Notes under the pieces: generated by a model | Database searches by the model: none | The model's input: the letters and a program-made list of their open reading frames with translations, nothing else | What the model was told of the DNA's origin: nothing | Origin: Bimastos eiseni | Taxonomy: Eukaryota; Annelida; Clitellata; Crassiclitellata; Lumbricidae | NCBI GenBank assembly: GCA_959347315.1 | Contig: OY365810.1 | Span: 2,532,334 to 2,596,333, forward strand | Length of the DNA stretch: 64,000 nucleotides | Direction: 5' to 3' | Shown: one piece after another, positions 50,712-60,731 of the stretch | Layout of the letters: each line of letters opens with the position of its first letter | How positions within the stretch are numbered: position 1 is the stretch's first letter | Position numbers and translations under genes: made by a program

Positions 50712-50993
50712 TTAAAAAATTACTGCGAATTTTATAACCGCAATTTGCGTGTACCTGTTCAAAGCCAATGACATCAAAGCCTGAAAACAAAAACCGTGAT
50801 GTTTACTGATGTACTGCAGACATTTTTCATATGTCGATTTCAGCAAGAACAAAAGTTTTTTTTCAAACGCCATTGATGTGTCTGCATAAAATTCATCCTT
50901 AATTTGTCCATAATAGACCTGGTTACACAACCGATCAGCGAAGGCTTTGAAGTTATAAGGATCACATTGACACAACCACACGAATATTGTCAA
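50712..50993 (-). other. Unrecognised 93-residue frame
   Basis: An open frame on the - strand with a hydrophobic start (MTIFVWLCQCDPYNFKAFAD) and further cysteines. No domain is recognised and no splice context is evident. It could be part of a decayed gene between D and E. Confidence 0.2.
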
Positions 50994-51133
50994 TGAACTG
51001 CTTTGCTTTCTCGCTTTGCCTCAGAGGTCATTGGCAAATTAAGTACAGATAACAAGATTAATAGTCAGCTCGATCATCATGCTCATCAGCGTCGTTTTCA
51101 TCATCATAATGATCATCATCCCTGTCATCAGCT

Positions 51134-51289
51134 TCAATTTCCCCCTCTTTCTTCGTCTTCATCTTCATCTGGCTCCAATTCCTCTTGTTCTTCACTGTAA
51201 TCTGTTGGTGTCATGTCAAAATAGCAGGGGTCAAGGTGAAAAGGAACGTCAATGTCTTTATCATCATAATTATCAGCATAGCCTTCTTC
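51134..51289 (-). other. Candidate acidic, tyrosine-rich 3' exon near gene E
   Basis: A 51-codon frame after a weak AG: EEGYADNYDDKDIDVPFHLD, later PTDYSEEQEELEPDEDEDEE, then a stop. It lies 190 bases 3' of the tail stop of gene E. The homologous region 3' of gene F (about 60200-60300) is present but its frame is broken. It could be an alternative terminal exon, or 3' UTR that happens to be open. Confidence 0.25.
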
Positions 51290-51476
51290 ATTAGTCAATT
51301 AGTTGCAGTTCTAACCTAAACAACAAGAGTCAATTTAAATATTGTAACCGTGAGTAAAAAAGCAATTGGAATAACTGATCATTTGCATTTCATCATTTTT
51401 ATCCAGTTCTTCAAGGTTTTAAGTCTCCATTAGTTCGTCACTGTCATAAGATGTTGAACCAATTTCCTCATCTAAG

Positions 51477-54400
51477 TTATACTAGCGATATGTAGCTTCC
51501 CCGCTCAACCTTTATCGAGAGCCTCTGGTAAGAATCTCCTCCGCGCACCTCCTCACTTTCTAGTACATTTCCAGGAATCGGTCTTAGTTGGATAACCGTC
51601 TGATCGTCTATTTCATCGTAGTCGTCTGTTGGTCGGTGTTCTTGACTTGTGATGTTTACTGGCGGTTGGTGATCTGAACAATTGTATCATAATAAAAGTA
51701 AATGCAATGCATATAGGAATATAGGCAAATATGTTCAAACTAATAAACAAAAAACCGCTTTATTGGCACGAATTTTAAATGCGTCAAATGAGCTTTGCTA
51801 TATCATGCAGAATACGTAGGCAAAAGGAAGGTCAAGAAGGGATATCCCCGGTACGTAACGCTTTGACGCAGATCTCTGTTACAATATATGATGTCTACAC
51901 TTCTTGTACCATGTTAAACAATCAAACCTTGACACTGCAAATGTACCTTTCCATTTTCCACATTTAGTTATCTAAATCGGTGCTTTGGCCTAATCTAAGA
52001 GAGACTTTGGAAAGGAAACGCACCCTCTGTGATAGCGATGGAAAATTAATATCCTGTGAGTCAAAATTCCATCCAGTCTCAAAGTCTGCCGCTCGCTTGA
52101 TTAGAGGAATTCCCAGGTTTTGCCATATCTCCACATGCACACTAGATTATCTCCAATTGCATCTTAATCGAGAGTGCATCCCATTCATTGGTTCTTATGC
52201 GGATCTGTCCAACCATTCGTAACATGTTCGACACGGAGCTAAGTGCTCCAGTTTTCACTGCCACGGAAATTTTCACTACCCCGGGCCGCAGCTTCGCTGT
52301 CGAAAGCCCTAATTCGTGTGCCGTCCTCCAACGGGAACTTATCTCTGTCTCCTGTTCGCCTCTGCAAAACGCTTCCATATCGCAACATTTTCCACAAAAC
52401 TCTGGGACATCGAGTCCTTGATGAGTCCAGTGTGAAGACGCGCATTGCGGATCAGCAATTGCAAGAAAAAATGCGCGTAAGCCTATATACATATTAATCA
52501 TGCATATGCATACCAACTTTCAACGCCCATTAAATAACTATTTATACATGCTATGGCCTACAAACGTCAAATTAATCATAATCAATGTGACCCTCCAAGA
52601 TTCTAACAAGTGCAAACTAACTCTCAGGTCTTTGCCTTCGTCTGTGGCAATGATAACAACCACCGAACGCGAAGCTGCAAACGACCGCCGTAAGCAGAAC
52701 AGAAAGTAATGTTATCATCATCAGTCTGCTGCTTGCTACAAATTGATCAGCGCAAATTAATAGTATTACTTATACAACATTTTCATTTTGTTCATTCACT
52801 GAGTTAATATTAATCAGAGCTAAGAAACGTTTGCCAATTACTATTTACATACATAAAGAGCGTCTGGATATTGAACCACTTGCGGCTTTGTTTTCGGTGT
52901 ACCATCAATTGATGCTTTGAAAATTAGATATCTAAACTAACAAAGTGACAATGACAATGAATCTTTAAATCAGGCCTCAAATAGATCTGTTAATGTGTAG
53001 CCGTTGCTTGCATGGATTCCAGCAATTCACTGAGATCATTCTATTACTATATCAACGTTCTATGTTAGTTTTAAGGTATATAAGTTTTCGCAATGAATAA
53101 ATGAATGAATGAACTTTTAAATTCTTGGCAAAGGGAAAATTTGTTCAATGGGCTCAAGCCATAATGATTAGTGAAATCGCATTTCGACTACATGCGGATT
53201 GCTGGAGAAACCGATTCATGATATAGAGCATCTTACTTTATTCATTTATTCACTGGCTCATATATATATATCTATCTTTAATTGTTTAAATGGTGTCCAC
53301 ACAATTTCACAAAAGAGACAGAATCAATAGAACACAGGTTCCGCTTAACGGAACCACCTGCAACAACAATTTATTAGAAAAATAAAACCAAAATGAAGTC
53401 AATCATTTGTGTGCTTGAAAGCCTGAGCAAAATCTTCATATAGGTTGTCGTACTTACTTTCCATATTATACACCTGTACCGTCATGGCTACAACTGTGCA
53501 TACTTTTCCACGTAGCAGACATTTAACCTCGCACTTGTACAGTCCTTGCTTTTGAGGGATGATAATCTGATCAGTGGATACTTGGGTGATCGTCTTTTCA
53601 TCGATATATTTCCATTTGAAAGTGCAATTCTGGCTGTTGTTAGCGTTGCAGACTACTTTCTCGTTTACGTTGACTGCGTAATCAGAGTTAAAGGCATCTG
53701 CAAACATTCGATCAACACCAATCAGTATTACTATAGTTGAACCATGTCGGTTATTGAACATGTATGTCAACATGCTTCAGAACATTTTGAAGTAGCCTAT
53801 AAAAGCAACGTTGATATTAAACACTTAGTAGGCTACCCCACAAGTGAATTTCTGGGTTGAAATCTTTCTAAGCCTACATCATACGTAAAAGTTTTACTCA
53901 AAAAATGATATTCGTGCTAACTAATCCTAAATTAGAACCAAGAAAGTCAGTTTGTTGAAACAGATATACATGTTATGTAGTTTGACTTTATTTTTACCTG
54001 AACAACGCTGAACATTGGTTTAACACTAGGAGCCGGCTACGGGATGGTAACCGGATCTGGTGAACATTGCATGTGTCCTCTTTATCATCTGAGCCCTTAT
54101 GGCAACCCTATTATAGCTGGCTTGGCCAGCAGTCAATTTCTTTACAAAAGCGCCAACAGAAATAATCTTCACAGTTCTTCTTACCAAATTGTTTATGTTG
54201 CTTGCATGCATGGTGATATATTGATCTTTTGTGTTCATTACGAACAATTAAATGTGGTGGTTAATGCTATGTCTTGTATTGTCTCACATGTCTTTTGAAC
54301 TCTGATAGCATCTTTGTTTCGGAAACCTAACTAGAACTTACTTCGATTGTGACAATTGTACACGATTTCTAAATATTGCGCCACATGGATCTGACAGGTA

Positions 54401-57400
54401 GAAAGCGCATCCATTTGCCTATCAGGCAACTCGATCTCACAGTTTCTTCTTTCCTTGCACCGACGTTCAACATAAAGCAGAACATCCGTAGAACAGTTGT
54501 ATTCGCTCGAAAATTTATTTCCATTAAGACATCTCTCGCTACCCATCATGTTTCCATAGAAAGCAGATTGGATGCTGATCTCTTCGTCTTCTGAACAGCT
54601 AGTCCTGAAGTCTTCCCACACGCATACCTCCTCACGCTGCGTACATGTAGCTGTAAATATATTTATATACACGTTGTTAGATGCTAGGCCTATGTTGTGC
54701 TAATATCTATATATCTAACATTGACTGCTGCCCTTATAATTTATTCTCCTCATCTTAGGCAACTGAACTAAGGTGCTTTCTGAAACTGTCTCCTATTGTA
54801 AATATATTTCGTACCTTGATAGTTAGGTAGGAGTGGGAGGGGAATTGCCTGTGGTCTATATAATGATTCGCTTGTAGGGTAATAATTATCATATATTTTG
54901 AAACTTTACTGCAATATTCAACATGATGCAGATTAAACTACAGTAACACAAAAAAATATGTTTCAACTATTCCAACTTGAATTGCCTTTGACAAAATGAA
55001 TAAATCGACCGTGCACATATCTTGGGAAATCAACTGTGTAACCAAGATTATATCTAAACACATTAAAGCATGTATTTACTGAATAAACAGATCTATGTCT
55101 CAACCATGATCTGGTTCGACAGCATCATCTGGTGGATTTGAACGGTGGGCAGCCAATTCAGCTGTGACACCATCAACACATTATTTTCTAGGACGGTTAC
55201 ACTCCAAATGATTCACGACATATCGCTCTCCGACAAATATTTGACGAAAAACGGTTCACGGACAAAATAGAGACTATGAAAACGTCATTTTTCACCCATT
55301 GTATTCGGTAAAATGGAAATTAAATTGGTGATAAGATTTGCTTGCCAATCCAACCTTCATTCCAGGAAGCATTATTTTCATCTAAATATTATCTATTTAG
55401 ATATAATAACATACATTTGTCCAACTTATATTTTTACAGAATACAATAGTGATTAAAATTGTTTAGGTAGTGATGTTCATTACGACAAGAGAGACGGAGG
55501 GATGAAACATTGCCAGTATAGAAAAGTAATAAAGAGTCTGGAATTGATGCATGTGATATACATTGTAGAATTTGAAAGCGGATGAGAGGACCCACGGTGG
55601 TGAAGAATTTTATTTACGTTTTCCATAGATGTGGAGAGTTGGATGAGTTAGGGTGAGCAAGAAATTATGGGTAAGTTCTATGGATGAAAGAAGTTAGCTA
55701 TGGTATATATTTTTTCATGGTTTTAGAATATTAAGACTAGAAAAGTAAGCTCATTCCACACGACGACGCGATGATCTGAGAGCTCGGTGAGAACAATCAA
55801 ACCATGGATTGATTGAGCTTCGGGTTAAGTGCTGATTGGAGGATGTGTGATATGATGGAATTGCATGCAAGTAAGAAATGGCTATGGTCTGTATGGGGGT
55901 GAGGAGATTAGGAAGGATTCAAGGTCGAGCTTGAATGTACCAAGGTTGATGGAGGCGATATGATGGAATGGGCATAGTTTTGGTGGGGCAAGAAGATGGC
56001 TCAATATGAGCCTTTGTGAAAATTGGATACTGAAGAGAGGGTGAGGGTGAGCTGAGAATCGGTGACATGCCGTATGAGACAGATGTAAATACTATGTCGA
56101 GTGTGTGACCGATAGTCGTATACTTGTGAATGAGGAGCGAGTCATTACTGTATGTTTTTTTTACCTAAGATCTGCATGTATTGGAGAAGAAACTGGAGTC
56201 TCACATAGAACCCACCAGATGCGATTTAAGCGTGCTATTTATATAACTTAAGCCTCACTCGGGGCACTCGCCCGATGAAACACTCGCGATCGGACAAATG
56301 TCAGGGACGAAGAGCGCAACCGCTGAATTCAAAGCTCAATCTCAGGCCACGTTAGGCCAGTTCCTATTGATTCCTTCATTCATTCATTCGCTTTAACATT
56401 TATAGAGCTCCTCAAGAAGTCTATTTGGACGCGCTCCCAGCCCAACCATGGCGATACGAATCAGCCCTTCAACAACTTGTGAAAGAAAGGCTCATTCCTG
56501 GGCAGTAATGACGACGCTGACAGTAGCTCATTAGAAAGTTCAAAAGAAGGTCCATTATGGCAAAGAGTTTAAGCATTACGTAAATTAATAGACTACTCTA
56601 TCATTGTATGTAAGAGAAGGTTACGAAATGTTTTGTTTCCTGTCATTGTTGATTTAAAATTAATAAATTTTACTAAAATTCTCCACAGACGCTTTCTAGA
56701 CAATCATCGTGTCATTTTGGTGTCACCTCTCTGATGGTCTCACACGGTACGGTCCGCAACCCCCGCACCCTTAGGGACGCCACTGGAGCCCACTCGGATT
56801 TTTGGGCATTGTTATCGTGCAAAGAACCAGCGCAATTTCAGAAGTGTTAGAAGACTGAATGGCCATTCATTGACGCTCATCTTGATGCTTTTTGCTGCTA
56901 TAGCCGTTCAAATGGGCATCCTAATCACTGCCAGTTAATCAACTACTTAAAGATGTCTTGAAGACAGATTCTTTGATGTACATGTAAAGGTTGATAACTG
57001 ACATTGGTTACAGACGAAAGAGATACCGAGCCATGTGCATTGCGTGAAGTGTGGTCTGATGGCAACGCATGACTGCGCACATAACGTTCAGCAGGCTATC
57101 TATAGCGTTGATGATCGGATGTCAAGCACACCATTACGGCGCTGAACCAAAAACTACTGATGCAACAGCTTCAGCAGTTGGTTTGTGTCTTGAATGTCTA
57201 TGATACGAACCATATCCGGAGCAATAAGCACTGGAACTGATTGGATTATCGATCGAGTATTAGCTCGATCAAAAACCCAATCGGTTCTTATGCTTATTCA
57301 ATGTTCTATTACCATTGTTTAATCACCACAAAGAACATAAATGCTGTACTGACCTTGACCTTGCCAAGCGCTGGCTATTAACACCAGTCCAATTTTCAGC

Positions 57401-57405
57401 AGCAT
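51477..57405 (-). CDS. Gene E: lectin-Ig receptor with tyrosine tail
   Basis: Five exons: 57405-57354 (signal peptide MLLKIGLVLIASAWQGQ), 54650-54342 (lectin), 53697-53458 (Ig3 type), 52735-52622 (TM), 51673-51477 (tail). All are phase 1, 303 residues. The lectin is SUEL/rhamnose-binding type: CVWEDF, SAFYG, RCKERRNC, QYLEIVYNC. The Ig module has CNANNSQNCTFKW and YKCEVKC, the same five-cysteine pattern as Ig3 of genes A-D. The TM is MMITLLSVLLTAVVCSFAF, close to gene A's, with a basic CHRRRQR end. The tail has DDYDEIDD (as in gene A), SYQRL and SYISL. Donors and acceptors are good (TM donor GTTAGT). Likely a cell-surface receptor binding a glycan or glycoprotein; the ligand is unknown. Confidence 0.83.
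51980..52450 (+). mobile_element. LINE relic, C-terminal end of ORF2
   Basis: Frame with SKSAARLIRGIPRFCHIST, matching the QNSAARLI.G..R..HI.P block of CR1/L2 RTs, then LQLHLNRECIPF in place of LHWLP...RI.FK. It lies between the TM and tail exons of gene E. Weakly similar sequence at 61920-62020 in the same intron of gene F suggests insertion before E and F separated. Confidence 0.6.
56225..56790. repeat. Second copy of the 42180-42770 repeat
   Basis: Shares ACTCGCGATC.GAC, GAAGAGCGCAAC.GCTGAATTC, the TTTATA.AGC.CC.CAAGAA.TCTA block, and the right terminal CCCTTAGGGACGCCACTG. It lies in intron 1 of gene E and lacks the left terminal repeat. Confidence 0.65.
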
Positions 57406-57904
57406 CTGTATGTGGTATTCTTAAGTAATTTTGGGAATATTTTATATAGCTACGCTGCAGAAAGAAATCCAGCAATTGAGAGTCGATATGGTGGGTTAGT
57501 AATCAAAATAGTACCGTGAAAATATGATCCTCTATCAATAACTGAAAGTCAGCTACAGCGCAGAAGAGCAATCACTTTATAACCGACTTGATGACTGAAA
57601 GTGTATGTTTGCCCGCTATGTTTCCGCAAGATTTCACCACTGGCTTACTATTCAAACACGTCAAGCCAAATACATTATGCCAGATACCCGTATTGCCGAT
57701 CTTTAGTCATCGGCGAGATTAAGAGAGTAAACACGGTAATAGCTGCAACAGTTAGGCTATAATTATGTTTAGTCTACGTGCGCGCTTGTCTGATGCAAAT
57801 AAAGATTACTTCCTTTATTACTTGCTAACCTGCCTAAGTGATTATATCCAACTCCGTATAATGCTGTGAATTGACTATCTCCTTTTTGGAGTGGCAACAG
57901 AGAA

Positions 57905-57960
57905 GTGTCCTGTGTCTCAGTCGGTAGGGCACTGGCCCCTTGTGGCACCCTGCAAATCTG
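57905..57960 (+). mobile_element. tRNA-like SINE fragment
   Basis: TGTGTCTCAGTCGGTAGGGCACTGG looks like a tRNA A box and anticodon arm. The B box is poor (GCAAATCTGCC). Too short for certainty. Confidence 0.3.
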
Positions 57961-58404
57961 CCACCGAATACAGTATTTTAGATATTCGGGTTAACATTCT
58001 TCAGAAAGATGTCTTCTTTTAAGTCATGCGGGAAGGATTATTCTAATTGATATGCCCTTAGCGCAATATTTCCTAGTGATATTTTGTTTCACAATTGATG
58101 CAATCTTACACTAAATATTCCTACATTCAACGGGTATCGATGCTTATTCGCTAAAACCGTAAGTATTCTTGGGCAATATAAATATACTGTGGTTCTTGGG
58201 TGGACATCAATTTTTCCGCAATAGATGTCAAACTGTCTGTAATATCTGACATTTTGACTTATTGACTGTTTAAGGATTTTTCTAAAATATGACTTATTGC
58301 TCAGAAAGTACTTCATCTGAATCTACAAATTTGTTCATATACTTAAGTTACTTAATTCTAGTAAAGACAACTATTGAACAAAAATCCATGAACACTCATA
58401 TTCA

Positions 58405-60060
58405 TCATATCGTGGAAAGACTTAGACTCGTCAAAGGCTTTAGAATCTACTTCCCAGTTCCATTCGTTCCAATAGTTCTTACAGGTAGGTATTCGTTCTC
58501 TTTTAACATTGCTTTTATATTGTGATTGTAATTGCGGTTGAACATTATATGGCGCCGCTCAAAAGAAGCAACAACGACAAAATAGTAGCTAAGAACAGAA
58601 GCTTTTCATTTAATACGTCTACGTTTAACTTAACAAGGAGTGAACAAATCCCAAATGACGATACGCACTCGGTAGATAACCTAAGTCTTAGTTTGAGGGT
58701 AGAGTTGACATTATGCCAGAGATTTCGGACAAATGTTGCGTTATGCGCCACCAATAGAGAAAGATGTGAGTGGCATCGTTGTGCCTCGTTGAGTATTCTT
58801 CGATTATAAGCCTACTCTCGACACAGCTCTGTCCAAAAACTCTTAACACGAAGATGTCATCTGCAACTGTGGATATTAATCCGTTTGCTTGGCTCGACGT
58901 GTTTGTGACGCCCAGGGTCATATGACAACTTTTCAGCCTCGGTAATTTTTTTTATCACATTTAACAAGCGACGCTTTAATGCTGTGTTTAAATTGCATGT
59001 TATTAACGTGTAGATAACTAACGGCTGGATAATTCGTTGTCGCTTCTTGGAATTTTGAAGGCTCAATCCAAAACGGACAGCACATGCAAACAACAATTGT
59101 CAGGAACTAACCTTACTGAAAGTCTTTTACCAATTCTTGTCAAAAATTTGCCATTAATAAAACACGTTGTCAGTTATAACTTCTGCACAACACATGATAC
59201 ACGATGCTTCTGAAGTTTTTAAAAATTCCTTTAACATTTAGTTGTCCATTTCAAAAACGTTGAAACCTATAATTCTAGAATATAGTTCATTGCAATCCAA
59301 AGCTAAATGCGTCTATAACTCGTGAGTTGTCATTGCTGCAAGGAGATATGCCATTGTCAGCAGAATTTGAAACGCTCAGAACCTAATAGGCCTACTTTCC
59401 TGAGGATGGTTCTAGGTGGTGATTGTTACATTTCCGATATTAAGTTTCGTCATGGGTAGCGCCTACGTGAAAGGTTCGTAGAATTGTTGGTGTCAATTTG
59501 AGGTAGGCTTTTGATGTAGTCATTTCTAATTCTTGTGAGAACGTTATATCTATGGCACACCGTAGAGGTAAGACTCCTAAATCATTTCTGAAGATGTCTA
59601 GATAAGTGTCACAAACCGAATCCAAGGGGCAACTAAATATTTGTACCTAAATGCTTATTTATTAAGACTGGTCATAATTGAAAATCAACAACTTTCCTCT
59701 CTTTTCCTTGAATTTCAAGATCTCTTTACCTGCGACAAAGAGTTTTCCAGCCTTTCCATACAGGCAAATTCTCTGTGGAATTCGTAATCCATTTGTCTTT
59801 GTAGCAACCTCCCGCACTAGCTCAAAGTGAGAGTTCAACACACAAACCCGGCTGTTACTTTGATCGGCAACATGTATTAAACCAGATTCGTCCACATCTA
59901 ACGACGTATACATCAGATCTTCTAGTATTGCAATTCCAGCAATGGCTCTACCCATTTCCTTTGAAGGCTTATGTTATTATTTCCTCATCCTTGATGCAAG
60001 GTTGAGTAATATGAGAGTTACCTAAACATTCGAATCCAAAATTTGAAGCAAAATAAATGC
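58405..60060 (+). repeat. Segmental duplication, right copy
   Basis: Partner of 35897-38050; near identical over about 1.4 kb, then the NHL-like region with a large internal deletion. It separates genes E and F just as the left copy separates C and D. Confidence 0.85.
59650..60060 (-). pseudogene. NHL-like gene copy with internal deletion
   Basis: The 97-residue frame 59955-59662 fuses MGRAIAGIAILEDLMY directly to LDVDESGLIHVADQSNSRV, skipping about 490 bases present in the copy at 37141-38076. The end RKGKLLIFNYD-like block and the upstream GATGCAAGGTTGAGTAA are conserved. Confidence 0.7.
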
Positions 60061-60413
60061 GCATGCATTACATTTTAGAGGCGTTGAACTAGAAAAAAGA
60101 TTTTGATGCCTTGTGCAATTGTTTATTTCTATTCCTTTTCTTCGTTTTTTTCCTTTCTAGTTCCCATTCCCTTTCTTCTTTTATGTAACCTGCCTATTGA
60201 ATGTCAAAATAATAGGTGTCAATGTTGACAGAAACACAATTTCATCTATCATCGTCATTATTATTATAACATCCTTAATTAGTCAAATTTACAAATCTGC
60301 AGCAATATGAAATACAGACAGAGCAAATTTAAATATTGAAACCGTAAACAATAAATAAATGGATGAATTGTGTCTAGGCTTGATTATTGACGCATCAAGA
60401 TTTTTCATCAAGG

Positions 60414-60688
60414 TCAGGCCTCCATTCCAGTTTCCAGAACACAATATGATGAATAGCTTTCCTGGTCCACCTTTGGTGACAGCTTCTGGTAATGATCTCC
60501 TCCGCGCACCCCCTCACTTTCTGAAACATTATCAGGAATCGTCCCTTGCTGGATTACCGGCTGATCGTGTACTTCTTCGTAGTTGTCTGCTGGTCGGTGC
60601 CCTTGACCTGTGATGTTCTCTGGCTGTTGTTGATCTGATTTGGAATAATGTATTTGTGCATTGCATTATAATAAAAGATTATATATAC

Positions 60689-60731
<43 letters not shown>

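Noticed and set aside
52142..52516. 124-residue - strand frame between the TM and tail exons of gene E
   Set aside because: It lies antisense to a recognisable LINE C-terminal relic (SAARLI block) and has no splice sites that fit gene E.
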